A stretch of 64,000 nt of DNA from Lactobacillus sp. ESL0701 (GCF_029433445.1 NZ_JAQTIC010000003.1:124001-188000), one strand, 5' to 3'. Positions 16,025 through 26,305 are shown, counted from the stretch's first letter. Program-made: numbers and translations. The notes: generated from the sequence alone by a model not told the origin.

Positions 16025-17944
16025 ATGCATTTTAATAATAGAAAACGGTTAATTAAAGCTTTTTTGAAGAATAACAAAAAGTCGAGCCGCAAATTAATGG
16101 TTGGTGCGGCAGTAATTGCCGGCACGATTGGTGGTCTGACAACAATTAATCAGGTTCATGCAGCAGTACCAACAAGTACACAAGCAAGTACTAAAAAGGC
16201 TACAAGTTCGGTTCAAATTGCGAAAGTAACCAAGAAAACTTATCTTTACAATAAGTCGGGAAAGCGTACCAGTAAAAAAGCTTTAAAGAACGGTAAAACG
16301 GTTAAAATTTATGGGAATAAAACTATTAAAGGAAAAGCATATTATTCTTTAGGTCATGGCAAGTATGTACTAGCAAGTCATGTAAAAATAGCTAAGAATG
16401 CTAAAGTTGTAAAAGAGTCGTACTTGTATACTAAGAGTGGTAAACGTGCTGATAAAACAGTTTTAAAAGCTGGTAAGACTATTTATACTTATGGTGTAAA
16501 AACTATTAAGGGAAAGACCTATTATGCATTAGGAAATGGTAAGTATATTTTGACGGAGAATGTAGTATTAAATAATAGCAACACGTCTACACCAAATCCT
16601 GCTAAGACTGATTCTTCGAAGCCAAGTAGCAATACACCTAGCTCAAGTAGTTCCACTGGTTCAAACGTAGCAAATGGTGGTAGTTCAACAGGTACAGGTT
16701 CATCAACTAGTTCAGGTTCGTCAGATAATTCTAAGCCGCAACCACCAGTAAACAATGGCGGTTCAAGCAGTTCGAGCTCATCAAATAGTAGTAATTCAAC
16801 ATCTTCTAATATTAAAAAGGGTGTAAGTGGTCAATGTGATTTAACTTATGATCCAAGTACCAAGACATTGCATATTGCTGCTGGTAAAGCTGGTGATACT
16901 TTGTCTAATGAAGACACTATTGCAACTTCAGTAAGTAATATGAAAATTGATCCTAATGATATTCGAACAATAAGTATTGATTCAAAAGTTAGCTTTCCTT
17001 CAGATGCAAGTCAAATGTTTGAAGGTTTAGAAAATGTTACTGAAATCAAAGGTTTAAATAAAGTTGATACTAGTAAGGCAACGGACATGTCTTATATGTT
17101 TAATGATGATAGTAATTTAACTAGTTTAGATTTAAGTAGTTTTGATACTAGTAAGGTAACAGATATGTCTAATATGTTTGCTAATGCTAAAGGGTTAAAG
17201 AACTTAAATATAAGTAGCTTTAATACTGGTAAAGTAACAGATATGTCATATATGTTTTTCTTTGATGAGTCTTTAACAAAATTAGACGTAAGTAACTTTA
17301 ATACAAGTAATGTAACAAATATGGTATCTATGTTTGAAAAGAATGAACTGTTAACAAACCTAGATGTAAGTAATTTCGATACCAGCAAAGTAACAGATAT
17401 GTCAGTAATGTTTGGATATGATCCCAATCTGAAAGGTTTAGACTTAAGCAAATTTGATACTGCTAATGTGGAAAATATGTCAAGAATGTTTGCGGCTGAT
17501 GTTAGTGTAAAAAGTCTTGATTTAAGTAGTTTTAACACAAGTAAGGTAACAGATATGTCTGGTATGTTTAATATGTCGGGTCCTACTAACTTTATTCCTG
17601 CCTTAACTAATTTGGATCTGAGTAACTTTGACACTTCAAATGTAACTGATATGCATCAAATGTTTGCGTTTAATAAAAGTTTAACTAGTGTTAACGTAAG
17701 TAGTTTTAATACTAGCAAGGTTACTTCGATGGCAAGTATGTTCCATGATGACATTAGTTTAAGAAATCTTGATGTCAACAATTTTGATACACACAACGTT
17801 ACAAGTATGGTTGCAATGTTCCATAAGGTACCAGGTCCAATTTCTGGGATTGATCATTTTGACTTTAGTTCAATTAATGATGGTTTGAATGGTAATGCAA
17901 GTAACCATTACAACATGTTTAATACGGTAATAGCTAACGATTAG
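16025..17944 (+). CDS. Secreted SLAP-domain surface protein with BspA-type (DUF285) leucine-rich repeats
   Basis: 639 aa. A long basic N-terminus leads to a signal peptide (RKLMVGAAVIAG..., cleavage after VHA near residue 41). Residues about 60-180 are two SLAP-type repeats (YLYNKSGKR, GKAYYSLGHGKYV; YLYTKSGKR, GKTYYALGNGKYI) that bind cell-wall polymer in acidophilus-group S-layer proteins. Then a Ser/Thr/Asn/Gly/Pro-rich linker (about 185-265) and ten ~25-residue repeats of the DUF285 type (consensus DTSKVTDMSxMF...LxSLDLSSF), residues about 340-630. No LPXTG, so anchoring is non-covalent. Probably an adhesin; ligand unknown. GGAGG precedes ATG 16025. Confidence 0.9.
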   Translation: MHFNNRKRLIKAFLKNNKKSSRKLMVGAAVIAGTIGGLTTINQVHAAVPTSTQASTKKATSSVQIAKVTKKTYLYNKSGKRTSKKALKNGKTVKIYGNKTIKGKAYYSLGHGKYVLASHVKIAKNAKVVKESYLYTKSGKRADKTVLKAGKTIYTYGVKTIKGKTYYALGNGKYILTENVVLNNSNTSTPNPAKTDSSKPSSNTPSSSSSTGSNVANGGSSTGTGSSTSSGSSDNSKPQPPVNNGGSSSSSSSNSSNSTSSNIKKGVSGQCDLTYDPSTKTLHIAAGKAGDTLSNEDTIATSVSNMKIDPNDIRTISIDSKVSFPSDASQMFEGLENVTEIKGLNKVDTSKATDMSYMFNDDSNLTSLDLSSFDTSKVTDMSNMFANAKGLKNLNISSFNTGKVTDMSYMFFFDESLTKLDVSNFNTSNVTNMVSMFEKNELLTNLDVSNFDTSKVTDMSVMFGYDPNLKGLDLSKFDTANVENMSRMFAADVSVKSLDLSSFNTSKVTDMSGMFNMSGPTNFIPALTNLDLSNFDTSNVTDMHQMFAFNKSLTSVNVSSFNTSKVTSMASMFHDDISLRNLDVNNFDTHNVTSMVAMFHKVPGPISGIDHFDFSSINDGLNGNASNHYNMFNTVIAND

Positions 17945-17966
17945 TTTTTTGATCTTTAGACTAAAC

Positions 17967-18007
17967 AAAATGCTCCATTAGAAGATTTTTCTAATAGAGC
18001 ATTTTTT
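17967..18007 (+). terminator. Rho-independent terminator
   Basis: Stem AAAATGCTC-C-ATTAGAA / TTCTAAT-A-GAGCATTTT with one mismatch and a T run. Confidence 0.9.
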
Positions 18008-18022
18008 GCTTTTTCGCCTAAT

Positions 18023-18051
18023 TTGTGCATTTTTGCCCAAGCCTGTATAAT
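18023..18051 (+). promoter_or_regulatory. tagO promoter
   Basis: TTGTGC (18023-18028), 17-base spacer, TATAAT (18046-18051), 33 bases before the tagO ATG. Confidence 0.7.
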
Positions 18052-18084
18052 TAAAAGCAACTAAATTATGAAAGTAGCCAAATT

Positions 18085-19245
18085 ATGTTTAAAATTATTG
18101 TTGAATTATTCTTTTTGGTAATCATTCAGGCGGCCATTACTCCTTTTATCAGAAGATTGGCCTTTGTGCTTGGTGCGGTTGATAATCCCAATGCTAGACG
18201 TGTAAATAAAACGCCAATGCCAACTTTAGGCGGGCTCGGTATTTTTGTAACCTTTAATATTGGGGTTTTCGTTTTATTGCGGGAACAATTTCCCACTCAT
18301 GAATCATTTAGCATTTTGCTGGCATCAAGTGTTGTTGTATTAACTGGGATGATTGATGATATTTTAGAATTAAAACCCCGACAAAAAATGTTTGGTATTT
18401 TTGTTGGTGCGCTAGTGATTTACTTCTTGGGCGGCATTAAGATGAACGTTCTTAACGTGCCGTTTATCAATAAGCAAATTAATTTAGGCTGGTGGAGCCT
18501 GCCAATTACTATTTTTTGGATTTTGGCTTTGACTAATGCCGTCAATTTGATTGATGGCTTAGATGGTCTAGCCGATGGGGTTTCAATGATCTCCTTGTTC
18601 ACAATGGGAATTGTTGGCTACTTTTTCCTGCATACACGGCAATTATATATTCCAATTGCGTGCTTTATGCTTGCGGCGTGTTTATTAGGCTTTTTACCGT
18701 ATAACTTTCATCCGGCAAAAATATTTTTAGGTGATACGGGAGCGTTATATATTGGCTTTATGATTTCGGTTTTGTCACTTAAAGGGTTAAAAAATGTTAC
18801 CTTTATTTCTTTGTTAGTGCCAATTATTATTTTAGGAGTACCGATTACTGACACAATTTATGCAATGATTCGGCGCAAATTAAATAAGCGCCCAGTTTCT
18901 CAAGCTGATAAGCACCACTTGCACCATCAGTTAATGCGGATGGGACTGACGCACAGGCAAACAGTATTAACAATTTATGCTCTGTCGTTAATCTTTTCCT
19001 TTATTTCGCTGCTGTTTCTTCTGTCGCCGACTTGGGGCACGTGGCTGCTTATAGTTGGACTCTTGCTTGCCCTAGAATTGTTTGTGGAATCAATTGGACT
19101 ATTAGGCGAGAAGTATAAGCCATTCTTGCATTTAACGCAAAAGATAATTAGTGCGCGCAGTACTAAGGATCCGACGGTCGAGGTTTGGCATCTGGGACAG
19201 GATAAGCCGGAACAATTAAAACATCAAAACGACAAAAAAGACTAG
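18085..19245 (+). CDS. tagO: Undecaprenyl-phosphate N-acetylglucosaminyl 1-phosphate transferase
   Basis: 386 aa polyprenyl-phosphate sugar-1-phosphate transferase of the WecA/TagO branch, about eleven membrane spans. Conserved loops are visible: DNPNARRVNKTPMPTLGG, MIDDILELKPRQKM with the aspartate pair, NLIDGLDGLADG and HHLHHQLMRMG. It starts wall teichoic acid or related wall glycopolymer synthesis by linking GlcNAc-1-phosphate to undecaprenyl phosphate. Monocistronic with its own promoter; the stop lies inside the terminator hairpin. Confidence 0.92.
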   Translation: MFKIIVELFFLVIIQAAITPFIRRLAFVLGAVDNPNARRVNKTPMPTLGGLGIFVTFNIGVFVLLREQFPTHESFSILLASSVVVLTGMIDDILELKPRQKMFGIFVGALVIYFLGGIKMNVLNVPFINKQINLGWWSLPITIFWILALTNAVNLIDGLDGLADGVSMISLFTMGIVGYFFLHTRQLYIPIACFMLAACLLGFLPYNFHPAKIFLGDTGALYIGFMISVLSLKGLKNVTFISLLVPIIILGVPITDTIYAMIRRKLNKRPVSQADKHHLHHQLMRMGLTHRQTVLTIYALSLIFSFISLLFLLSPTWGTWLLIVGLLLALELFVESIGLLGEKYKPFLHLTQKIISARSTKDPTVEVWHLGQDKPEQLKHQNDKKD

Positions 19246-19265
19246 AATTGAAGCTAGTCTTTTTT
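19234..19265. terminator. Bidirectional terminator overlapping both stop codons
   Basis: Perfect stem AAAAAAGACTAG / CTAGTCTTTTTT, 8-nt loop. It covers the tagO stop and reaches the stop of the convergent yigZ gene. Confidence 0.9.
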
Positions 19266-19923
19266 ATTTTTCGTGATAATTATGTGTATTAATTAGCAGT
19301 TCATTGTAGCGCTTTTCGCCGTTAGTGAAGGTTACTTTGCCAGCAAGCAGATTAGTTAACACTTTTTCTAAAGCAGCTTGGTCGTGGTCATCAATAAAAA
19401 GATGCATGGCAATGTCAACACCATAGTCGATTTTAGCAACATAAATATCTTTTTGTTTTAAAAAATGGTCTACTTCATCAAAACGGTTGTAGGCAACGTG
19501 AAAAATCACTTCTTGCTGGCGAACGCGTTTCACCACTCCGATTGCTTGAGCACCTTCGCTAACGCTATTAGAATAAGCTCTGATTAAGCCGCCAGCACCA
19601 AGCTTGATACCGCCAAAGTAGCGCGTCACAACAACAGTTACGTTTTTTAAGTTCATTAGCTGGAGCACCTTTAATTCCGGCACTCCAGCGGTGCCAGAAG
19701 GCTCACCATTATCGCTGGCTTTAACGTGATCGTCATTTAGACCAATCGTGTAGGCAAAGGTATTGTGAGTGGCATCGTGGTATTTTTTGCTGGTTGCTGC
19801 AATGAATTCTTCGGCTTCACTAACTGATGTTGTTCTTGCCAAACTGGCGATAAAGCGGCTTTTCTTGATGATTATTTCATGGTCGCCGTTTTCTTTAATT
19901 GTTAAATAATTTTCGTTAGTCAA
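19264..19923 (-). CDS. yigZ: YigZ/IMPACT family protein
   Basis: 219 aa. TTG start at 19923, preceded by GAAGG at a normal distance; no ATG fits better. N-terminal UPF0029/IMPACT domain with the signature region DNGEPSGTAGVP...VVVTRYFGGIKLGAGGLIRAYS, and a C-terminal DUF1949 ferredoxin-like domain. Family members are linked to translation control and stress but the bacterial role is not settled. Divergent from comFA, an arrangement found in many Firmicutes. Confidence 0.9.
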   Translation of the reverse strand: MTNENYLTIKENGDHEIIIKKSRFIASLARTTSVSEAEEFIAATSKKYHDATHNTFAYTIGLNDDHVKASDNGEPSGTAGVPELKVLQLMNLKNVTVVVTRYFGGIKLGAGGLIRAYSNSVSEGAQAIGVVKRVRQQEVIFHVAYNRFDEVDHFLKQKDIYVAKIDYGVDIAMHLFIDDHDQAALEKVLTNLLAGKVTFTNGEKRYNELLINTHNYHEK

Positions 19924-19968
19924 AAAATTTTACCTTCTTTTTGCGTAGTTATTAATGGAGGCAGTGGA

Positions 19969-21252
19969 ATGGAAGACTTAACGCGCCTCGCAGGTCGCCA
20001 ATGGGTTGGCGGTCAAGAGGATTTTAGCACAAATATGGCACTGACGAAAATCGCCGCAATTACTAATGGTCAGTGTAATCGTTGCGGCGCAAAGGTGAAA
20101 GCGCAATTGCCCAACGGTAAAAAATACTGCCGTTCATGTTTAAATATTGGGCGAATAGTTGAAGGCGATTATTTGTGGCGCAACCAGATGAAAGTAAATT
20201 TTCCGATTTCTAAAACTGGCGGCTTAACTTGGGTTGGCAAGTTGACTAGTCTGCAGGCACAAATTTCACAGCAGTTAGTTAATAATTTTAATCAGCATCA
20301 AAATACCTTAGTTCACGCTGTAACAGGTGCAGGTAAAACAGAAATGCTATTTGCGCTGCTGGCGGAAAGTTTGAAGTTAGGGCAGCGAGTTTGTATTGCT
20401 ACACCGCGGATTGATGTGATAAATGAGCTGTATCCGCGAGTACGGGCAGCATTTGCTCAAGTTGAAATTGGTGTGTATCATGGCCGCAAGTATCAGGAAC
20501 CAGGATTAGAGCAGTTGACAATTTGTACGACGCACCAATTACTAAAGTTTTATCGCGCCTTTGATCTATTAGTGATTGATGAAGTTGATTCTTTTCCTTA
20601 TGCTGGTAACGACCAGCTTCATTTTGGCGCACAAAATGCGGTAAAGGAAAGCGGCGTGCGGGTTTATTTGACCGCAACACCGACCGCTGATTTATTGACA
20701 CAAGTAAAAGCAGGGCAGCTGCAAATTTTGAAATTAAACCAGCGTTTTCACGGTGGTAAACTTCCAGTCCCAAAAGAAAAATTATTTTTGCGCCAGTTTT
20801 TAAATCGGGGTAAGCTACATCCTAAATTGTTGGCGGCGATTTTGACGGCAATTGAAGAAGGACGTCCTTTGCTATTATTTGTTCCCAGAGTTGAGCAAAT
20901 TCCCGTGTATTTAGCGGCACTTAGGCGGGAAATGGAATTAGCTGATATTGCGATGGCAGGGGTTTATGCTGCTGATAAAAAGCGACTAGAGAAAGTAGAG
21001 CAATTTCGTAAACAGCAACTACAAGTTTTGGTAACCACAACAATTTTAGAGCGCGGGGTAACATTTAAACATGTTTGGGTGATTGTTCTTGCCGCTGATG
21101 ACCAAATTTACACTCCAGCTAGTCTTGTTCAAATAGCTGGTCGTGTTGGTCGAGCCCAAGATGATACTGATGGCTTAGTGCTATTTTGCTATCACAAATA
21201 TACGGCAAATTTGCGCAGTGCCGTGAAGCAAATTAAGGAAATGAATCGATGA
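19969..21252 (+). CDS. comFA: Competence helicase ComFA
   Basis: 427 aa DEAD/DEAH-type ATPase. An N-terminal four-cysteine zinc site (CNRCGAK...YCRSC), Walker A TGAGKTE near residue 119, Walker B VIDEVD, motif III TATPT, and motif VI QIAGRVGRAQ are all present. In competent bacteria it helps pull single-stranded DNA through ComEC. Overlaps comFC by four bases (ATGA), so the pair is translationally coupled. Intact, although the genus is not usually transformable. Confidence 0.94.
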   Translation: MEDLTRLAGRQWVGGQEDFSTNMALTKIAAITNGQCNRCGAKVKAQLPNGKKYCRSCLNIGRIVEGDYLWRNQMKVNFPISKTGGLTWVGKLTSLQAQISQQLVNNFNQHQNTLVHAVTGAGKTEMLFALLAESLKLGQRVCIATPRIDVINELYPRVRAAFAQVEIGVYHGRKYQEPGLEQLTICTTHQLLKFYRAFDLLVIDEVDSFPYAGNDQLHFGAQNAVKESGVRVYLTATPTADLLTQVKAGQLQILKLNQRFHGGKLPVPKEKLFLRQFLNRGKLHPKLLAAILTAIEEGRPLLLFVPRVEQIPVYLAALRREMELADIAMAGVYAADKKRLEKVEQFRKQQLQVLVTTTILERGVTFKHVWVIVLAADDQIYTPASLVQIAGRVGRAQDDTDGLVLFCYHKYTANLRSAVKQIKEMNR

Positions 21253-21947
21253 ACAGCTGCTTATTATGCGGGCAACAATTTGCCCCAGCTATTTCTTTAC
21301 GGCAGGTCTTTTCATGGCAAAAAGTGCACGTGCAACGTATTTGTCCGCGGTGTCGTGCCAAATTTCAATCTTTACCAGACCGTAAGTGTCCAGTTTGTGC
21401 TGGTGAATTAGCCCCCAATGGTGTATGTCTGAATTGCCGTACTTGGCGCAAAATTTATGGCTCTAAATTACTGCATCACTATGCTGTTTTGCGTTATAAC
21501 GATGCTGCTCATGACTTGATGGTTAATTATAAGCGTTATGGCGATTACGTCTTGCGGGCTGTACTTCAGGAATTGTGCGATCAAGAATTAAAGCAAGTTA
21601 AAGCAGATTATTACGTTCCGATTCCGACTTCTGTCGCACATCTTGAAAAGCGCCAATTTGATACAATTAGTGCAATCTATGACGAGATAGTTCCATTAAC
21701 ACCAATTTTGCTTAAAAGCGGTGATTATGGTGCCCAAGGGTCGAAAAATCGGACAGAGCGGTTAAAAAGTGGACAAACTTTTGGTGTCAATCATGATTTA
21801 GCGCTTGATTTTAATCAACTTAATCAACGTAAGATTTTACTTTTGGATGATATTTATACTACTGGGCGAACTTTGTATCATGCCCGGGATGCACTCTCAG
21901 CTGTATTTCCGGCAGCTAGGATTGAAAGTTTTTCAATTTACCGGTAG
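21249..21947 (+). CDS. comFC: ComFC phosphoribosyltransferase-like competence protein
   Basis: 232 aa. The N-terminal zinc ribbon has paired CxxC motifs (CLLCGQ, CPRC, CPVC, CLNC), followed by a type I phosphoribosyltransferase domain with the PRPP loop LLLDDIYTTGRT. The ComF/GntX family partners ComFA in DNA uptake. Complete length. Confidence 0.93.
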   Translation: MNSCLLCGQQFAPAISLRQVFSWQKVHVQRICPRCRAKFQSLPDRKCPVCAGELAPNGVCLNCRTWRKIYGSKLLHHYAVLRYNDAAHDLMVNYKRYGDYVLRAVLQELCDQELKQVKADYYVPIPTSVAHLEKRQFDTISAIYDEIVPLTPILLKSGDYGAQGSKNRTERLKSGQTFGVNHDLALDFNQLNQRKILLLDDIYTTGRTLYHARDALSAVFPAARIESFSIYR

Positions 21948-21955
21948 GTTATTCC

Positions 21956-21985
21956 TTGTTTAGCGCTTTCAAGTTTTGTTATAAT
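21956..21985 (+). promoter_or_regulatory. hpf promoter with cre-like site
   Basis: TTGTTT (21956-21961), 18-base spacer, extended -10 TGTTATAAT ending 21985. A cre-like sequence GTTTAGCGCTTTCA (21958-21971) overlaps the -35 and spacer, which would suit repression by CcpA while sugar is plentiful. Confidence 0.55.
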
Positions 21986-22031
21986 ATAAATAACAAAAGG
22001 CTGCTAAGCAGCTCGAAAGGAGAATCTCATT

Positions 22032-22580
22032 ATGTTAAAGTATAATGTTCGTGGTGAAAATATCGAGGTAACTGACGCTTTAAGAAGTTATGTTGAGAAG
22101 CGCCTAAAAAAATTAGAAAAATATTTTGAATTAAATCAAGACATGGTTGCTCATGTTAATCTAAAAGTTTATCGCGATCATACAGCTAAAGTTGAAGTTA
22201 CTATTCCACTGCCATACTTAGTATTGAGAGCTGAAGATACAACTGATGATATGTATCGAAGTATCGACTTTGTTTCTGAAAAATTAGAACGGCAAATTAG
22301 AAAATACAAGACACGGGTAAACCGTAAGAGTCGTGAAAAGGGAGTTAATGATTTTTTTGTAGAAACTCCAGAAGAAGAACAGAAAGAAAAAGTAGATAGT
22401 GAGTTTGATATTGTCCGTAATAAGCAAATTGGCTTAAAACCAATGAGTCCTGAAGAAGCAATTTTGCAAATGAACATGCTGGAACATGATTTCTTTGTCT
22501 TTCAAGATGCTGAAACTAACGGTGCCAGTGTTGTTTACCGCAGAAATGATGGTCGATACGGTTTAATTGAAACTAAATAA
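22032..22580 (+). CDS. hpf: Ribosome hibernation promoting factor, long form
   Basis: 182 aa. Residues 1-100 are the S30AE/YfiA domain that sits in the decoding site of the 30S subunit; after a charged linker, residues about 125-180 are the C-terminal dimerisation domain (ILQMNMLEHDFFVFQDAETN...YRRNDGRYGLIE) that joins two ribosomes into 100S particles. Preceded by an AAAGGAG site and a promoter with a cre-like sequence, consistent with induction on sugar exhaustion. Confidence 0.95.
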   Translation: MLKYNVRGENIEVTDALRSYVEKRLKKLEKYFELNQDMVAHVNLKVYRDHTAKVEVTIPLPYLVLRAEDTTDDMYRSIDFVSEKLERQIRKYKTRVNRKSREKGVNDFFVETPEEEQKEKVDSEFDIVRNKQIGLKPMSPEEAILQMNMLEHDFFVFQDAETNGASVVYRRNDGRYGLIETK

Positions 22581-22600
22581 AAATAATAATTTGTTGGCAG

Positions 22601-22633
22601 GGGCCCCACATTTAATGTGAGGTCTTTGTTTTG
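22601..22633 (+). terminator. Probable terminator of hpf
   Basis: Imperfect stem GGCCCCACATT / AATGTGAGGTC (G-T pair and one mismatch) followed by a T-rich stretch. Confidence 0.6.
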
Positions 22634-22711
22634 TTTATTTTTCATTTTGCGTTAATCATGGTAAAATTATCATGTGTTTTTATACTTAAGTACAATTTAA
22701 GGATCGATTTA

Positions 22712-25111
22712 ATGGTAAACATTTTAAAGAAACTATATAACAATGATAAACGAGAACTAAAAAAGTTCGAAAAGATAGCAAGTCAAGTTGAAAGTCATGC
22801 TGATGAATACGGCAAACTTTCTGATGAGCAATTAAAGGCTAAGACACCAGAATTTCAAGAACGGCTGAAGAAGGGTGAAGACCTAGATGCAATTTTGCCA
22901 GAAGCTTTTGCGGTTGCCAGAGAAGGTGCTAAGAGAGTCTTAGGCTTATATCCGTTCCACGTTCAAATTTTGGGTGGGATTGCCTTACACTTTGGTAATA
23001 TTGCTGAAATGATGACTGGTGAAGGTAAGACTTTGACAGCCACCATGCCAGTTTATCTGAATGCTTTGACTGGTAAGGGCGTTCATGTGGTTACGGTTAA
23101 CGAATACTTGTCAAGCCGTGACGAAGAAGAAATGGGTCAACTGTACAAGTGGCTTGGTCTGACAGTAGGATTGAATCTGAACTCAATGGCCCCAGATGAA
23201 AAGCGGGCTGCTTATAATTGTGATGTTACTTATTCAACTAACTCTGAACTCGGTTTTGATTACTTGCGCGACAACATGGTTGTTTACAAGGAACAAATGG
23301 TTCAAAGACCGCTTAATTACGCGATTATTGATGAGGTCGATTCAATTTTAATTGATGAGGCCAGAACGCCACTGATTATTTCCGGTGAGGCTGAACAAGC
23401 TAATGGTGACTATATTCGCGCTGATAGGTTTGTTAAGAAGCTTCAAGAAGATAAAAGTGATGACGATGTTGATGATGACAAAGATTACGGCGATTACAAG
23501 ATTGATTGGCCGACTAAGACAATTTCACTGACACGGACAGGAATTGAAAAGGCTTGTGAGCATTTCGGGTTAAAGAACCTGTATGATGTCGAAAACCAAA
23601 AACTGGTTCACCACCTTGATCAAGCGTTAAGAGCTAACTATATCATGCTCAAGGATATTGACTATGTTGTTCAAGATGGCGAAGTTTTGATCGTTGACTC
23701 ATTTACTGGTCGGGTAATGCAGGGTCGGCGTTATTCTGATGGCCTGCATCAAGCAATTGAAGCCAAGGAAGGCGTGAAGATTCAAGAAGAATCAAAGACG
23801 CAGGCAACGATTACTTACCAGAACTTTTTCAGAATGTACAAAAAGCTGTCAGGAATGACTGGTACTGCTAAGACCGAAGAAGAAGAATTTCGTGAAATCT
23901 ACAACATGCAGGTAATCACGATTCCAACCAACCGACCAATTGCCAGAATTGATAAGTCTGATATTTTGTATCCGACTTTAGATTCAAAGTTCAGCGCCGT
24001 TGTTACTGATATTCAGCAACGTCATGAAAAGGGTCAGCCTGTTTTAGTTGGTACGGTGGCTGTCGAAAGTTCAGAACGATTGAGTAACCTTCTTAATCGT
24101 GCTGGTATCCCGCATGCGGTGTTAAATGCGAAGAACCATGCTAAGGAAGCCCAAATTATCATGAATGCCGGTCAACGTGGTGCCGTGACAATTGCGACGA
24201 ACATGGCTGGTCGTGGTACTGATATTAAGTTAGGGCCTGGTGTAAAAGAATTAGGTGGTCTTGCAGTTATCGGAACTGAGCGGCATGAATCACGAAGAAT
24301 TGATAACCAGCTTCGTGGTCGTTCGGGTCGTCAAGGTGACCCAGGCATGACGAGATTTTATCTATCACTTGAAGATGACTTGATGAAGCGCTTTGGTGGT
24401 GACCGAGTTAAGGACTTCTTGGATCGCTTATCAGATAATGATGATGATAAGGTAATCGAAAGCCGCCTGATTACACGGCAAGTTGAGTCTGCGCAAAAGC
24501 GGGTTGAAGGTAATAATTATGATACTCGTAAGCAAACACTGCAATATGATGACGTCATGCGGATTCAGCGTGAAATTATTTACGGTGAACGGATGCAGGT
24601 AATTGGTGAAGAAAAGTCCCTGAAGGATGTTTTGGTGCCAATGATTCAGCGGACAATTAGCAGTCAGGTTGATATGTTCACGCAAGGCGATCGCAAGAAG
24701 TGGCGGCTGGATTCATTACGTGACTTTATTGTTTCTAGCATCACCAGTGAAGAAGTCGCTGATAAGTTTGACTTTAAGACTATTACCGTGCCGGAATTAA
24801 AGCAAAAGCTCTATGATATTGTTGAAGCTAACTTTGAAGAAAAAGAACGTGCTTTAGCTGATCCATCAGAAATGCTTGAATTTGAAAAGGTTGTTATTCT
24901 GCGAGTTGTTGATGATCGTTGGACTGACCACATTGATGCGATGGATCAATTGCGGCAATCAATTAGTCTGCGTGGGTATGGTCAACTTAACCCGTTAGTT
25001 GAATATCAAGATTCAGGGTACAACATGTTTGAAGAAATGATTTCAAATATTGAATTTGACGTAACTCGGTTGTTCTTGAAAGCTGAAATCAGACAAAATC
25101 TTAGCCGGTAA
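22712..25111 (+). CDS. secA: Preprotein translocase ATPase SecA
   Basis: 799 aa from ATG 22712 ([12 protein letters not shown]), chosen because TAAGGA lies 8 bases upstream; in-frame starts further up have none and add a non-homologous leader. Motifs: Walker A region [38 protein letters not shown] and [13 protein letters not shown]. The Cys-rich SecB/zinc tail of the E. coli protein is absent, as usual in lactobacilli. It drives post-translational export through SecYEG. Directly upstream of prfB, the common Firmicutes order. Confidence 0.97.
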   Translation: MVNILKKLYNNDKRELKKFEKIASQVESHADEYGKLSDEQLKAKTPEFQERLKKGEDLDAILPEAFAVAREGAKRVLGLYPFHVQILGGIALHFGNIAEMMTGEGKTLTATMPVYLNALTGKGVHVVTVNEYLSSRDEEEMGQLYKWLGLTVGLNLNSMAPDEKRAAYNCDVTYSTNSELGFDYLRDNMVVYKEQMVQRPLNYAIIDEVDSILIDEARTPLIISGEAEQANGDYIRADRFVKKLQEDKSDDDVDDDKDYGDYKIDWPTKTISLTRTGIEKACEHFGLKNLYDVENQKLVHHLDQALRANYIMLKDIDYVVQDGEVLIVDSFTGRVMQGRRYSDGLHQAIEAKEGVKIQEESKTQATITYQNFFRMYKKLSGMTGTAKTEEEEFREIYNMQVITIPTNRPIARIDKSDILYPTLDSKFSAVVTDIQQRHEKGQPVLVGTVAVESSERLSNLLNRAGIPHAVLNAKNHAKEAQIIMNAGQRGAVTIATNMAGRGTDIKLGPGVKELGGLAVIGTERHESRRIDNQLRGRSGRQGDPGMTRFYLSLEDDLMKRFGGDRVKDFLDRLSDNDDDKVIESRLITRQVESAQKRVEGNNYDTRKQTLQYDDVMRIQREIIYGERMQVIGEEKSLKDVLVPMIQRTISSQVDMFTQGDRKKWRLDSLRDFIVSSITSEEVADKFDFKTITVPELKQKLYDIVEANFEEKERALADPSEMLEFEKVVILRVVDDRWTDHIDAMDQLRQSISLRGYGQLNPLVEYQDSGYNMFEEMISNIEFDVTRLFLKAEIRQNLSR

Positions 25112-25121
25112 TAACGGGTTT

Positions 25122-25152
25122 AAGGGAAAGCAAGGGTGCTTTCTCTTTTTTG
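25122..25152 (+). terminator. Probable terminator after secA
   Basis: Stem AAGGGAAAGCA / TGCTTTCTCTT with one G-T pair and a short loop, then a T run. Confidence 0.7.
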
Positions 25153-25180
25153 CTGGTAAACAAAAGAAAAGGACTAGATA

Positions 25181-26297
25181 ATGGAAATTAGCGAAATTCA
25201 AAGTGCGCTAGACGAATTAAAAAAGCGGCTAGATCACTTTAGGGGGTCTCTTTGACCTTGAATCAATTGATGAAAGTATTGCCGTAAATGAAGGTAAGAT
25301 GCAGGAGCCGGGTTTTTGGGATAATCAAGAAAAGGCCCAACAGTTAATCGCTGACAATAATTTACTCAAGGAAAAGCGTGATTCCTTTGTTCATTTACAA
25401 GAAAATTATCAAAATGAAACAACTGCTTTGGAATTATTGCGGCTTGAGCCCGATCAGGATTTGCAAGAAGAAGTGGAAACTGACTTAGTTAAACTGCAGG
25501 ATGAATTTCATGATTATGAAATGGATCTGCTCTTATCGGGCAAATATGATAATCACAATGCTTTATTAGAAATTCATCCGGGTGCTGGTGGTACGGAAGC
25601 AATGGATTGGGCGGCAATGCTGCTCAGAATGTATCAACGGTATGCCGATTCACGCGATTTTAAATTTGAAATCAATAATTATGAACCAGGTGAAGAAGCT
25701 GGTGTCAAAAGTGTCAGTGTTCGAGTAACAGGAAAGAACGCGTATGGCTTATTGAAGTCTGAAAATGGTGTTCATCGTTTAGTACGGATTTCGCCATTTG
25801 ACTCTGCTAAGCGCCGCCACACTTCGTTTGCTTCAGTTGAGGTTATTCCTGAAATTGATGATAGTATTAAAATCGACATTAATCCTAAAGATTTACGAAT
25901 TGATGTTTACCGTTCAAGTGGTGCTGGTGGTCAGCATATCAATAAAACCTCTAGTGCTGTTCGGATTACGCACCTGCCAACGGGCTTTGTGACGACTTCA
26001 CAAGCACAGCGCTCGCAGCTGCAAAACCGTGAAACCGCGATGAACGAACTACGTGCCAAGCTCTTTCACCTAGAAGAAGAAAAAAAGCGTCAGCACAAAC
26101 AAGAGCTCAAGGGTGACCAAAAAGAAATTGGTTGGGGCTCACAAATCCGCTCCTATGTTTTTCATCCTTATAATTTAGTTAAGGATTTGCGTACTAGCTA
26201 TGAAACTGCGGATACTAGTGGTGTAATGGATGGAAAGCTGCAGCCATTTGTCTACGCATATTTGCAGTGGCTGCTTAGTCAAGACAATCCAGAATAG
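25181..26297 (+). CDS. prfB: Peptide chain release factor 2, with programmed +1 frameshift
   Basis: Translation starts at ATG 25181 (GGA upstream), reads 24 codons to an in-frame TGA at 25253, then shifts +1 at CTT and continues from GAC 25254 to 26297, giving 371 aa. The SPF tripeptide that reads UGA/UAA (RISPFDSAK) and the GGQ hydrolysis motif (SGAGGQHIN) are intact. Low RF2 favours frameshifting, so the gene self-regulates. The apparent break is therefore not a mutation. Confidence 0.95.
25241..25255 (+). promoter_or_regulatory. prfB programmed frameshift site
   Basis: AGGGGG (internal Shine-Dalgarno) three bases before CTT TGA, followed by C: the classic RF2 slip site. The spacer is TCT where many species have TAT. 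Confidence 0.95.
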
Positions 26298-26305
26298 GTG
26301 AAAAA

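Noticed and set aside
17092-17634. 180-codon open frame on the minus strand
   Set aside because: It is the antisense of the DUF285 repeats; the periodic sequence keeps it open. No ribosome site and the plus-strand gene is clearly real.
16990-17870. Regularly spaced DNA repeats resembling an array
   Set aside because: They encode ~25-residue protein repeats in frame with diverged sequence; no identical repeats or unique spacers as in CRISPR.
25181-25298. prfB looks frameshifted, a possible pseudogene
   Set aside because: The break is the conserved programmed +1 site and all RF2 motifs downstream are intact.
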